Shown here one piece after another: positions 24,086-32,080 of a DNA stretch of 42,083 nt. Numbering within the stretch: the first letter of the stretch is position 1; the number at the start of each line of letters is the position of its first letter. Origin of the DNA: CAYNXB01 sp964401045 (GTDB taxonomy: Bacteria; Pseudomonadota; Alphaproteobacteria; Sphingomonadales; Sphingomonadaceae); contig CAYNXB010000017.1 in the NCBI GenBank assembly GCA_964401045.1, forward strand, positions 1-42,083, in the 5' to 3' direction. The position numbers were made by a program, and so were the translations under genes. Under the pieces are notes generated by a model, which saw only the letters and a list, made by a program, of their open reading frames with translations, was not told where the DNA came from and made no database searches.

Positions 24086-24121
24086 GGCGGCGGCCTCATG
24101 CCGCCCCATGCCCGGCCATTC

Positions 24122-24138
24122 AAGGCAAGCTTTGCCTT
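24122..24138. terminator. Hairpin between eipA and the aminotransferase gene
   Basis: AAGGCAA (24122-24128) and TTGCCTT (24132-24138) form a perfect 7-bp stem with a 3-nt loop, 42 bp past the eipA stop and 37 bp before the aminotransferase start on minus. It could end the eipA transcript or be a leader structure. Confidence 0.35.
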
Positions 24139-24179
24139 CATCCGCAAAACGCAAGATTCTGCCTCAGGGGAACACTGCC

Positions 24180-24953
24180 TTAGAACGGCAGCCACTTCTG
24201 TTCCCGGGAGAACTTCATGTAGCCGGCGTTGACGCCCAGCCGCAGGCCAGCGCCGACGCGGATCGGGATCAGCACCACGTCACCCTTGCGCAGGTAGCTC
24301 GCGGTAAGGCCGCCGACGAGATAGGCATCGCCCTCACCCGCAGGGTAGCGTTCGTAAAGCTGGTCGGTGTCGTAGAGATTGTACACCAGCACGAAAGTGT
24401 TGCCGGCGTTGGCGCCCACGTCGAACCCGATCGATGGCCCGGTCCAGTACACCGGCATTTTGCCTTCGACCTTGTGATAGAGCGTGCCCGAACCGTAACG
24501 CACGCCGAGCACGAACGCGCCGCCACCCTCGCGGCCGACGATATAGCCGTTGGGCTCGCCCTGCTTGGCCAGGATGTCCTCGATCATCCGCGCGACGCCT
24601 TCGGCACCCTTGCCGAACAAGCCTTCCGCGGCACCGATCAGATCGTCTTCCTTGTAGGTGTCGCCCTGCGCCACGGCGACCGCCGGCTGGGCGGACGCTT
24701 GCGAGGCGGCGACCGACGGCGATGTGGCGGTGACCGCCTGCGACTGGCTGTCGGGCGGGAGGTCGAGCGCGGGGCTGGCAGGCTCGGCTGTGACCTGCTG
24801 ATCCGAAGGCGCCACCAGATCGCCGTCTATGGCGGTGTCCGGATCGACCGTCTGGATTTGCGCGCTGGCGGACCCACAGGCGAGCGCCAGCCCAAGGCCG
24901 AGCGCGGCGGCGAGGCCATGACGGCGGCAGAATTGCGCGATTGTTGTGGTCAT
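24180..24953 (-). CDS. eipA: EipA family envelope protein (DUF1134)
   Basis: A 257-residue exported protein. The signal peptide (about 1-31, ending ASA-Q) is followed by a low-complexity Ser/Ala/Gln/Pro stretch to about 95 and then the DUF1134 domain: TYKEDDLIGAAEGLFGKGAEGVARMIED, the GYIVGREGGGAFVLGVRYGSG block, GFDVGANAGNTFVLVYNLY, and the C-terminal YMKFSREQKWLPF. Brucella EipA is a periplasmic protein needed for envelope integrity. GGAAGGA eight bases upstream fixes the ATG at 24953; a longer frame exists but lacks a signal. Confidence 0.92.
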   Translation of the reverse strand: MTTTIAQFCRRHGLAAALGLGLALACGSASAQIQTVDPDTAIDGDLVAPSDQQVTAEPASPALDLPPDSQSQAVTATSPSVAASQASAQPAVAVAQGDTYKEDDLIGAAEGLFGKGAEGVARMIEDILAKQGEPNGYIVGREGGGAFVLGVRYGSGTLYHKVEGKMPVYWTGPSIGFDVGANAGNTFVLVYNLYDTDQLYERYPAGEGDAYLVGGLTASYLRKGDVVLIPIRVGAGLRLGVNAGYMKFSREQKWLPF

Positions 24954-24969
24954 AATTTTTGTCCTTCCG

Positions 24970-24985
24970 TTGCATGAGCATGCAA
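24970..24985. promoter_or_regulatory. Palindrome upstream of eipA
   Basis: TTGCATGAGCATGCAA is a perfect 7-bp inverted repeat with a 2-bp centre, immediately before the eipA ribosome binding site, and extends outwards as CG...CG with one extra A. It may be an operator or a small leader hairpin. Confidence 0.35.
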
Positions 24986-25153
24986 ACGGCTGTTCCCCGC
25001 GAGGCGCCAACGTGAATCCACCGCCCTGAAGCGGCAATGAACGCGCGGCGAACTGAGTCGAAAACGCGGTGAGGCGAATCGGTGAAATAGGCGCTCCGGC
25101 GCTACTTGCCGCCTCACCAAGCCGCCGTTATAGCGCGCCAGCCGCTGCGGACC

Positions 25154-25246
25154 GGAGACGTGGGTGAGTGGCTGAAACCAGCGGTTTGCTAAACCGCCGT
25201 ACGGGTAAATCCTGTACCGAGGGTTCGAATCCCTCCGTCTCCGCCA
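25154..25246 (+). tRNA. tRNA-Ser (GCU)
   Basis: The acceptor stem GGAGACG (25154-25160) pairs with CGTCTCC (25236-25242), followed by G and encoded CCA. The anticodon stem GCGGT/ACCGC has the loop TTGCTAA with anticodon GCT at 25188-25190. The extended variable arm GTACGGG...CCTGTAC, the T-arm with GGTTCGAATCC, and the 93-nt length are typical of a class II serine tRNA. Confidence 0.97.
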
Positions 25247-25250
25247 CTCA

Positions 25251-25272
25251 GGCTGGGCAGCCTGCCCCAGCC
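25251..25272 (+). terminator. Hairpin after tRNA-Ser
   Basis: GGCTGGG (25251-25257) and CCCAGCC (25266-25272) form a perfect 7-bp stem starting five bases after the tRNA CCA end. It probably helps end or process the tRNA transcript. There is no T-run. Confidence 0.45.
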
Positions 25273-25365
25273 ATGTGGGAATCGAAGCCCGCGCCACCCT
25301 CTGGCTGCCCGCGGCTGTTGCCGAACAACACAACGATCAAAAATGTTCGCTGCGAGGAGTTGCTC

Positions 25366-25854
25366 ATGAAATGTGCCTTAGGCGTCGTGATCGCCATGTT
25401 TTGCTCCAGCCCGCTGCTAGCTCAGCCGGAATATGTCAGCATCGCCATGGAAATCGACATCGACAAGCCTGCAGCCGAAGTATGGGCCAAGGTGGGCGAT
25501 TACTGCGCCATCAAAGATTGGCTCAAGTTCGATTGCACCATCGCCTCAGGCGATGGTGGCATGGGTACTGTTCGTCTTCTGGATGGTGGCCGGCTGACCG
25601 AAATCATGGTGGCGCAGACCCAGCTCTCCTACGGCTACACCCAGCCGGTGGCGGAAGGGAAATACTACAACCTCTATCACGGCTTCATGGAAGCGCGCCC
25701 GGTAAGCGCCACCACCTCGAAGATGCTGTACAAGCTGGTGCTCGACGTATCGAACCTGCCGGATCAGGCCGCGAAGGACGCTGAAATCGCTGGCCGCCGC
25801 GCGCGCTTCGAAAACGCGCTGAGGAACATGAAGGAAATTGCCGAGGCGCCTTGA
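25366..25854 (+). CDS. Secreted SRPBCC (START-like) family protein
   Basis: A 162-residue protein with a signal peptide (1-19, MKCALGVVIAMFCSSPLLA). The remainder fits the SRPBCC/polyketide-cyclase fold: IDIDKPAAEVWAKVGDYCAIKDWLKFDCTIASG, a middle strand with TVRLLDGGRLTEIMV, and the long C-terminal helix. It should bind a hydrophobic ligand in the periplasm. The ATG at 25366 has GCGAGGAG upstream. Its function is unknown. It converges on an alpha/beta hydrolase. Confidence 0.75.
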   Translation: MKCALGVVIAMFCSSPLLAQPEYVSIAMEIDIDKPAAEVWAKVGDYCAIKDWLKFDCTIASGDGGMGTVRLLDGGRLTEIMVAQTQLSYGYTQPVAEGKYYNLYHGFMEARPVSATTSKMLYKLVLDVSNLPDQAAKDAEIAGRRARFENALRNMKEIAEAP

Positions 25855-25877
25855 GGCCCCCCGCCGCGCGAGGGGCC
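25855..25877. terminator. Hairpin between convergent SRPBCC and hydrolase genes
   Basis: GGCCCC (25855-25860) pairs with GGGGCC (25872-25877) around an 11-nt loop, just after the SRPBCC stop. Weak T-content on both sides. Confidence 0.4.
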
Positions 25878-25890
25878 GTGCCCATCATGG

Positions 25891-26775
25891 CTAACCAGTG
25901 GCGGGGATGATGATCGTGCCGCCTTCGGCCGCCGGCGCCATCGCGCCTTCGCGAACGAACGCCAGAATATCCGGATTCACGATCTCCGGGTGGGTCTGAC
26001 AGCAGCCGTGCGGCAGGTCCTTGTAGGTCTTGAGCGTACCGTTCCTGAGCAGCTTGACCGAGAGCGGCCCCGAATCCGCATAAGGCACGATCTGGTCATC
26101 CTCACTGTGGATCACGAGAACCGGCACATCGATCGCCTTCAGGTCTTCGGTGAAGTCGGTTTCCGAAAACGCCTTGATGCATTCGTACTGGCCCTTGATG
26201 CTGCCCATCATTGCCTGCCGCCACCAGTTGCGGATCAGGCCCTCCGATACTTTCGCACCGGGCCGGTTGAAGCCGTAGAACGGCCCACTCGGGATATCGA
26301 GGTAGAGCTGCGCGCGATTGGCGGCGAGGGCGGTGCGGTAGCCATCGAACGCCTCGATCGGCAAGCCGCCGGGATTCGAGTCCTTCTTCACCATGACCGG
26401 CGGAACCGCGTCGATCAGGACTGCCTTGGAAACCCGCCCCGGCTTGGCGCGGGCGACGTAGCGCGCGACTTCACCGCCGCCGGTCGAATGGCCGATGTGG
26501 ACCGCGCCGCGCAGGTCTAGCGCGTCGGTCAGCGCGGCGACGTCGGCGGCGTAGGTGTCCATCTCGTTGCCGCCGTCGGTCTGGCTTGAGCGGCCGTGGC
26601 CACGGCGATCGTGGGCGATCACGCGGTAGCCTTCGCCGAGAAAGAACATCATCTGGTTGTCCCAGTCGTCGGCGCTCAATGGCCAGCCGTGGTGGAACAT
26701 GATCGCTTGCGCGTTCTGGGGGCCCCAGTCCTTGTAGAAGATCGTCGTTCCGTCTTGCGTCGTGATGGTACTCAT
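25891..26775 (-). CDS. Alpha/beta hydrolase (non-heme chloroperoxidase/arylesterase-like)
   Basis: A 294-residue hydrolase with the nucleophile elbow GHSTGG (Ser97), oxyanion segment HHGWPLSADDWDNQ, HDRRGHGRSSQ, the acid in VIHSEDDQIVP and the catalytic His in LPHGCCQTH near 258. These patterns match the cofactor-free haloperoxidase / aryl esterase group, whose natural substrates are esters or lactones. No signal peptide is present. The extra Cys pair in HGCCQTH is typical of part of this group. Its ATG lies 36 bp beyond the stop of the lipase gene on the same strand. Confidence 0.85.
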   Translation of the reverse strand: MSTITTQDGTTIFYKDWGPQNAQAIMFHHGWPLSADDWDNQMMFFLGEGYRVIAHDRRGHGRSSQTDGGNEMDTYAADVAALTDALDLRGAVHIGHSTGGGEVARYVARAKPGRVSKAVLIDAVPPVMVKKDSNPGGLPIEAFDGYRTALAANRAQLYLDIPSGPFYGFNRPGAKVSEGLIRNWWRQAMMGSIKGQYECIKAFSETDFTEDLKAIDVPVLVIHSEDDQIVPYADSGPLSVKLLRNGTLKTYKDLPHGCCQTHPEIVNPDILAFVREGAMAPAAEGGTIIIPATG

Positions 26776-26811
26776 CGGCTTACTCCTTCTCGTTTCAGGT
26801 GTTTCCCATCC

Positions 26812-27636
26812 TCATTTCAGATGCCCGTCGATCCAGCCACGGATGTCGGCGAAGACTTCCTCCTTGCCGTAATCGTTGAGCAAGTCGTGATAATGACCGT
26901 CATAGAGCTTGAGCGTCTTGTCGTTCGATCCGGCGGTATCGAAGAAGAACTGGCTGCCCTGGTACATCGTCGCCTTGTCCCCCGTGCCGTGCATGATCAG
27001 CACCGGCAGGGTGATCCGGGGGAACGAAACCCTGAGGCGTTCCGCCGCCTCGACCAGCGCCTTTCCCGTGGCGGCTGGCTGCGCCTCGTCCTTGATCAGC
27101 GGATCGGCGAGGAGCGCCGCGACCACTGCGGGATCGCGCGAGAAGTCCTTCATCCTGAGCTTGAACATCGGCAGCCCGGGCGCGAGCAGCGCGGTGAACT
27201 TGATGATCGAGAGCAGGAAACCGGGCACCGGAAGCTGGAAGGCGAAGCTTTCACAGATCAGGCCGGCGAGCTCCTCCTGGTGCTGGAGCGCGTAGGTGCA
27301 AGCAACCACGCCCCCCGCCGAATGGCCGAGCAGGAACAACGGCAGGCCCGGATTGGCCTCCTTGGCGATCTTGACCATCTTGTGGAGGTCAGCGGTATGC
27401 TCATCGACGTGACGAACAAAGAAGCGCCTGCCTTCGGACTTGCCGCGACCGCGCATGTCGATCGCAAAGACCGCGAACCCGGCCTTCGCGAATTGGTCCG
27501 CGGTCCAGAGGTAGTGCCCGCCATGTGAATTGAAGCCGTGGTTGATGACCACGACTGCTCGCGGCCGGCCCACGGGCTGCCACGAACGATAGAAGATATT
27601 CAAACCGTCGCCGCTGGGGAAAGTGGCTTGGTGCAT
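26812..27636 (-). CDS. Alpha/beta hydrolase (monoacylglycerol-lipase-like)
   Basis: A 274-residue S33-type hydrolase. HGFNSHGGHYLWTA gives the oxyanion region, DMRGRGKSEGRR is the lysophospholipase/MGL-type motif, Ser106 lies in GHSAGG, and GTGDKAT and GHYHDLLND carry the acid and His. It probably cleaves monoacylglycerol or related esters. The ATG at 27636 is preferred: GGAGG lies seven to eight bases upstream, whereas the upstream in-frame TTG at 27651 sits in that ribosome binding site. Confidence 0.88.
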   Translation of the reverse strand: MHQATFPSGDGLNIFYRSWQPVGRPRAVVVINHGFNSHGGHYLWTADQFAKAGFAVFAIDMRGRGKSEGRRFFVRHVDEHTADLHKMVKIAKEANPGLPLFLLGHSAGGVVACTYALQHQEELAGLICESFAFQLPVPGFLLSIIKFTALLAPGLPMFKLRMKDFSRDPAVVAALLADPLIKDEAQPAATGKALVEAAERLRVSFPRITLPVLIMHGTGDKATMYQGSQFFFDTAGSNDKTLKLYDGHYHDLLNDYGKEEVFADIRGWIDGHLK

Positions 27637-27813
27637 AGATCCCGCCTCCAAGGCGGCATGCTCCGCCCAACGCGCTCCGGACCCGCGAATTAGCTAGCAC
27701 GGAAGGCGCCCTGCTCAGAATCGATTTTCTGCAACCTGCCACCATCGCAACAACGTCACGAGAGAGTCACATCCGCGCGGCAAGCAGGCCTTATCAAAGG
27801 GACTTCGCGCGGG

Positions 27814-28488
27814 ATGGAAACGGTCAACATCTTCCTCACCGGCCCGATGGGCGACACGTTCGAAGACTTCGTCCACGACGATACGTGCTTCGCGTTCGCA
27901 GCGCTCGGGCCTGACGGTCCGACGCGCCTCACCGACGGCCTGCTGTGGATTTTCGTCGACTGGGTCCTGGCAGACCTTTCGGGGCTGGAAATGTGCCGGC
28001 GGCTGCGCGCCGATCCACGCACCGCCGAGGCGCATCTGACGATGGTGCTCGAGCACGACGATCACGAAGACCGCCGCCGTGCCTTGCGCGCCGGGGCCGA
28101 CGACTACATTCTCGGTCCGCTCGACCGTTCGAATGCGCTCGATCGCGTGCTCGCGCTACGCGCGCGGGCGCAGCATCGGCAGGCACTGCAACAGATCGAG
28201 TTTGGCGAGTTGGTGATCGACCTCGGGGCCCAGCAGGCGCGTTGGCGCAGGGCGCCGATCGCCTTGCGCCCGAACGAATTCCGACTGCTGCGCTTCCTGG
28301 TCGAGAATGGCAACCGCGTGCTCAGCCGGCCGGAGCTGATCGCCGGGCTCGGGAAGAGTGGGGAGCCGACCGACCTGCGCACGGTGGACGTGTGGGTCAA
28401 GCGGCTGCGGCTAGGCTTGCGCAAGGTCGGCGCGGTGCACCTGCTGCGCACCGTTCACAACAAAGGCTACGTGCTGGACCTGCCCTGA
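27814..28488 (+). CDS. Atypical OmpR-type response regulator
   Basis: A 224-residue protein with a receiver-like N-terminal domain (1-120) and a winged-helix DNA-binding domain (about 125-224; LRPNEFRLLRFLVENGNRVLSRPELI, then VDVWVKRLRLGLRK and HNKGYVLDLP). The candidate phosphoacceptor is Asp49 in FVDWVLADLSG. The usual acidic pair near the start is absent. The Thr/Ser position is Glu80, and the Lys that precedes Pro in DDYxxKP is Gly101. It may therefore work without normal phosphorylation. No histidine kinase is next to it. It faces a TonB receptor. Confidence 0.8.
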   Translation: METVNIFLTGPMGDTFEDFVHDDTCFAFAALGPDGPTRLTDGLLWIFVDWVLADLSGLEMCRRLRADPRTAEAHLTMVLEHDDHEDRRRALRAGADDYILGPLDRSNALDRVLALRARAQHRQALQQIEFGELVIDLGAQQARWRRAPIALRPNEFRLLRFLVENGNRVLSRPELIAGLGKSGEPTDLRTVDVWVKRLRLGLRKVGAVHLLRTVHNKGYVLDLP

Positions 28489-28520
28489 TCGGGCGCATCT
28501 GTTTCGATCGAAAACCAACC

Positions 28521-28558
28521 AAAAACAACCCGGCCGGAGCAATGCTCGCGGCCGGGTT
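28521..28558 (-). terminator. Rho-independent terminator of the TonB receptor gene
   Basis: On minus, AACCCGGCC (complement of 28550-28558) pairs with GGCCGGGTT (28527-28535), with an inner GAGC/GCTC stem, followed by GTTTTTGG (28519-28526). A 9-bp GC-rich stem followed by five T is a classical intrinsic terminator. It lies about 60 bases past the receptor stop. Confidence 0.8.
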
Positions 28559-28619
28559 CAGGCAGATGGCTCCGGGGGGTGAGGATGCCCCTTCCGGGGT
28601 GGAGAGCCAGACCTTTGAA

Positions 28620-31079
28620 CTAGAAGTTGATCGTTCCTTCGAGCCCGAACGTGCGCGGCGGATTGAAGTTCGCGTACGATCCGATGGTGGCGTTGTTCGC
28701 GTCCGACCGGCGGTAGATGTGATCCTCGTTGAGGAGGTTGCGGCCCCACAGCGCCAGCGTGAGCGTGGTGCCCGCTTCGGTCAGCGGAATGTCGGTGAGC
28801 GCGATGCGGCCGTTCACGATGAAGCTCGATTCCGTCAGCACGTTCTCGCTCTGGAAGCTGTACTGCGGGCCCGCATAGTTCGCATCGACGTGAAAGCGCA
28901 GGCCGATGCCGCTGTCCGAGAGCATGGTGTCGTAATCGAGGAAGCCCGACAGGGCATGCTTCGGGGTGAACACGACGAACACCTGGGTCAGTTGGCCGAA
29001 GGTGGGGCCCGGGTTCGGGTTCGCCGTCTCGGGGATGTCAGAGTAGGTGTAGGCGTAGGACGCGCCGAGGGTCAGGTCACGCACCGGCTTGGCCGACAGC
29101 TCTGCCTCGAACCCGCGGATTTTCGAGGTGCCCGGCGCATTCGCCGTGTTCTCGGTGTGCAGATTGTAGGTCGGGTTCGGGATCGTGGTGCCGGGCAGGA
29201 ACTGCACGGTGTCGACGTTGTCGAAGTCGATCTGGGTGTCCTTGCGGTCCATGATGTAGCCCGCGATGTTGAGGCGGACGTGATCGTCGAGCAGCGACAT
29301 CTTCGCGCCGGCTTCGTAAGCCTTGACCGATTCCGGCCCGAACGGCTGGAAGTTGCTCGAACGGGCGTTCGCGCCGCCGGCACGATAACCGGTCGAGTAC
29401 TTGGCGTAGACGTTGATCTCGGGCGTGACGTCCAGCGCCAGCGTCACCATCGGATCGAAGCGGTTGTCCGAATAGTCGAGCTCCCAGTCCGTCGCGATGC
29501 CCGAAACCATGTAGAGCACACCCTTGCGCTCGTCGTGCGTGTAGCGGCCGCCGGCGGTCAGGTGCAGGATATCGAGACCGGCCGGCGTGAAAGTCGCCTG
29601 GCCGAACACCGCGAGGCTCGTGGTATCGGCGTAGCTGCCGCGCTGCTTGAACCAATCCCTATATGCCCAGCCCTGATTGCTCGAGGAAATGGGCGCATTC
29701 GGGTTTGGCCGGGTCTCGCTGTTGATGGTGTAGGCGGTGCCGTCCGCGTTCCACTTCATCGGGTTCGGGGTGGCGGCCTCTTCCTGGGCGCGCTCGTCGA
29801 AGTAGTAGCCACCGATGACCCAGTCGACCTGCGGCATCGTGCCGACGATCTGCAGCTCCTGACTGAACTGATGTTCCCACATCTTCGAGAGGCTGTAGCG
29901 GCCGAAATTTCCATTCGGCGCGAAGGCCGAACGGTGCGCGGTGGCCGAACCGTCCCACTGATCGGTGTCGACCTTGCGGTAGGCGGTGATCGAACGCAGC
30001 AGGATCGCGTCACCGAGCTGGTATTCAAGCTTGCCCATCACGCCCTCGGTGCGATCGACGCTGGGCTGCTGGATTACGCCGATCTCGGATTCGCCCTGGC
30101 GATGATTGCCGCTGACCTCGACCAGCGGGGCAAGCGGCGCGATGCAACTCGTCGCCGGTGGCGGACAGGTCAGCTTGGTGCCGACGAAGGTGCCGACCGG
30201 GCGGCCGTTGGGGTTGAAATTGATCAGCTGGCTGAGGAACGGCGTGTTCTCGTCCTTGGCCTTGTCGTAGGAAATGACCGCGGTAAAGTCGCTGGTCGGC
30301 GTCCACTTCGCAGTGATGCGGCCGCCCGCGCGGTTGTAGTAGTTCCACCCGTACTGGCCTTCGAGCGGGTTCGTGGTCGTCGCGTCCTGATGCTGGATGA
30401 GGCCGTCGATCTTGATCGCGATGTTGGCGAATTCGGGCAGGTTGATGTGGGCCTGCGTGCTGTAGCTGCCGTAGTTTCCGAGCCCGCCTTCGATGCGGCC
30501 GCCGAACTCGCCGGTCGGATCCTTGGTCACGATGCTGACCGCGCCGCCCTCGGTGTTGCGACCGAACAGCGTGCCCTGCGGACCGCGCAGCACTTCGATG
30601 CGCTCGACGTCGAACAGGGCGGCGTTGAGGCCCTGCTGGCGGCCGAGATAAACGCCGTCGATGTAGACGCCGACGCCCTGGTCACGGGCGGTCTGGTTGG
30701 CGTCGAACGGCACGATGCCGCGGATACCGATGGTCAGCGCGGACTGGCGCGCCTCGAAAGTCGCGACGCGCAGCGAAGGCGCTGCACCGTCGCCCAGATC
30801 GAGCAGGCTCTGGATGTGGCGGTCTTTCATCGTCTGCGGATCGACCACCGAGATCGCGATCGGGGTCTTTTGCAGATCGGTCTCGCGCTTGGTCGCGCTG
30901 ACGATGATCTCGCTGAACGCACCGGTCTGGGCGGGCCCCGACTGGTCGGCCGCCGGATCTGCGGCGTCCGCAGCCGCGGGCTCGGCAGCGGGTTCCGCTG
31001 CCTGCGCAGCGGTCGCGAACTGGGCCAGCGCTAGCGCGGCAAGCGAAGTGGTGGTGATCCTGATGGCAGAGCGGTTCAT
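28620..31079 (-). CDS. TonB-dependent receptor
   Basis: An 819-residue outer-membrane beta-barrel receptor. A signal peptide (about 1-27) precedes an Ala/Glu/Pro-rich spacer and a TonB box around SEIIVSATKRE (about 55-65). The plug domain has IGIRGIVPF, DGVYLGRQQGLNAALFDVERIEVLRGPQGTLFGRNTEGGAVSIVTKDP. The barrel ends with aromatic Phe (EGTINF). The type is that of sphingomonad receptors for small organic substrates or siderophores. Its substrate is unknown. The response regulator is its convergent neighbour. Confidence 0.92.
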   Translation of the reverse strand: MNRSAIRITTTSLAALALAQFATAAQAAEPAAEPAAADAADPAADQSGPAQTGAFSEIIVSATKRETDLQKTPIAISVVDPQTMKDRHIQSLLDLGDGAAPSLRVATFEARQSALTIGIRGIVPFDANQTARDQGVGVYIDGVYLGRQQGLNAALFDVERIEVLRGPQGTLFGRNTEGGAVSIVTKDPTGEFGGRIEGGLGNYGSYSTQAHINLPEFANIAIKIDGLIQHQDATTTNPLEGQYGWNYYNRAGGRITAKWTPTSDFTAVISYDKAKDENTPFLSQLINFNPNGRPVGTFVGTKLTCPPPATSCIAPLAPLVEVSGNHRQGESEIGVIQQPSVDRTEGVMGKLEYQLGDAILLRSITAYRKVDTDQWDGSATAHRSAFAPNGNFGRYSLSKMWEHQFSQELQIVGTMPQVDWVIGGYYFDERAQEEAATPNPMKWNADGTAYTINSETRPNPNAPISSSNQGWAYRDWFKQRGSYADTTSLAVFGQATFTPAGLDILHLTAGGRYTHDERKGVLYMVSGIATDWELDYSDNRFDPMVTLALDVTPEINVYAKYSTGYRAGGANARSSNFQPFGPESVKAYEAGAKMSLLDDHVRLNIAGYIMDRKDTQIDFDNVDTVQFLPGTTIPNPTYNLHTENTANAPGTSKIRGFEAELSAKPVRDLTLGASYAYTYSDIPETANPNPGPTFGQLTQVFVVFTPKHALSGFLDYDTMLSDSGIGLRFHVDANYAGPQYSFQSENVLTESSFIVNGRIALTDIPLTEAGTTLTLALWGRNLLNEDHIYRRSDANNATIGSYANFNPPRTFGLEGTINF

Positions 31080-31189
31080 TTGGTAGTGTCCCTGTGCGGC
31101 TTGTTATCGCCGAGGGTCCCCAAATCGCCGCGACTCGCGGCCGGTGACCCCCCGGTCCCAGCCCCACTAGGAATGCCCGATTGCAGAAT

Positions 31190-31209
31190 GGCGACGGTTC
31201 CGCGTCGCC
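31190..31209. repeat. Hairpin in the receptor upstream region
   Basis: GGCGACG (31190-31196) and CGTCGCC (31203-31209) pair perfectly around a 6-nt loop, about 110 bp upstream of the TonB receptor start. It might be an attenuator or a leader structure. I see nothing else clear in the 178-bp gap. Confidence 0.3.
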
Positions 31210-31239
31210 GCGAAGACAGATCGAGGACAATTTTATGAC

Positions 31240-31260
31240 AACGCCCTGACGGGCGGCGTT
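31240..31260 (-). terminator. Hairpin at the end of manA
   Basis: On minus the sequence right after the first base of the manA stop codon forms AACGCC/GGCGTT with an extra paired core and one bulge, followed by GTCATAAAATT. A moderate terminator that would separate the manCA transcript from the receptor gene. Confidence 0.4.
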
Positions 31261-32080
31261 ACCGGGAACCTAGCCCCAGAGGACGAGCGAGCAGGCAGCG
31301 CCCCCGTTCGGAGAACGCGACTTCGGCAATGCTTTCCGCAAGCGCGCATTGACCCGCAAGGGCCGTCTCCCGGCCGATCCTGACTTCCTCGTCGAGGGGA
31401 ATGACGAGCAACCGTCCCGCGTAGGCGCCGGCCAACTCCTTGGCGGGCGCTCCCTTGACCAGATCGACGCGGAAGTGCCGCCCCTCGACCAGGGTGGCGC
31501 TGTCGTCCGCGTCCAGCTTGCGGTGGTGGGTCACGTCGTAAGGTTCGCTCCGCGCCACCGCCACGGCGCGGTCGAGGTGCAGCTCACGCGGGCGGCCGTA
31601 ATCGTAAAGGCGATAGGTCGTATCGCTGTTCTGCTGGATTTCGACGAGGCTGACCCCCGACCCGAGCGCGTGCACGGTGCCGGGGAGGATGCGGAAGAAG
31701 TCCCCGGCGCTGACCGGGCGCCAGTCGAGCAGATGCTCGATCGAACCGTCGAGCGCAGCGGCGCGCAGTTCGGCCGGATTTAGCCGTCGCGTGAGGCCGA
31801 GCCCGAGCTGCGCGCCCGGCTCGGCATCGATCACCAGCCAGCACTCCTCCTTGCCCCGATCGCCCGGCCTCCCGTCAACAGCCTGCGCGTCTGACGGATG
31901 GACCTGGACCGAGAGCTTCTCCGAGGTGAAGATGTATTTCACCAGCAACTGGTCGAGCTCAGGCGGCGGCACGAACCAGATCTCGCCGATTCGCTTGCCC
32001 ACGGGCGCAGTGAACGGCGTCGGCAGTATGTCTCGTCCCCACGGCTTCTCGACGCTGCGGGTTTCGAGCAGCACGCTCAA
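31259..32080 (-). CDS. manA: Class I mannose-6-phosphate isomerase
   Basis: About 273 residues. The core starts RSVEKPWGR and shows the zinc-ligand motif VQVHPSD, then KEECWLVID and PGTVHALG, as in type I phosphomannose isomerases, which interconvert fructose-6-P and mannose-6-P. The frame is open far upstream, but the real start should be the TTG at 32080, overlapping the manC stop as TTGA, or the GTG at 32074. Such overlap makes manC-manA a coupled pair supplying GDP-mannose for surface glycans. Confidence 0.85.
   Translation of the reverse strand: MSVLLETRSVEKPWGRDILPTPFTAPVGKRIGEIWFVPPPELDQLLVKYIFTSEKLSVQVHPSDAQAVDGRPGDRGKEECWLVIDAEPGAQLGLGLTRRLNPAELRAAALDGSIEHLLDWRPVSAGDFFRILPGTVHALGSGVSLVEIQQNSDTTYRLYDYGRPRELHLDRAVAVARSEPYDVTHHRKLDADDSATLVEGRHFRVDLVKGAPAKELAGAYAGRLLVIPLDEEVRIGRETALAGQCALAESIAEVAFSERGRCLLARPLGLGSR

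Noticed and set aside
25154..25272. tRNA-Ser as an integration site for the following hydrolase genes
   Set aside because: I found no second copy of the tRNA 3' end in the window and no integrase or phage gene.
24950..25333. A 127-codon minus frame containing RRRDSNPR
   Set aside because: It is the translation of the antisense of tRNA-Ser, a familiar artefact, and also crosses the eipA leader.
27945..31034. A 1029-codon open frame on plus across the response regulator and antisense to the TonB receptor
   Set aside because: It is the mirror of a well-conserved receptor gene in GC-rich DNA, has arginine/valine-rich gene-unlike composition, and lacks a ribosome binding site.
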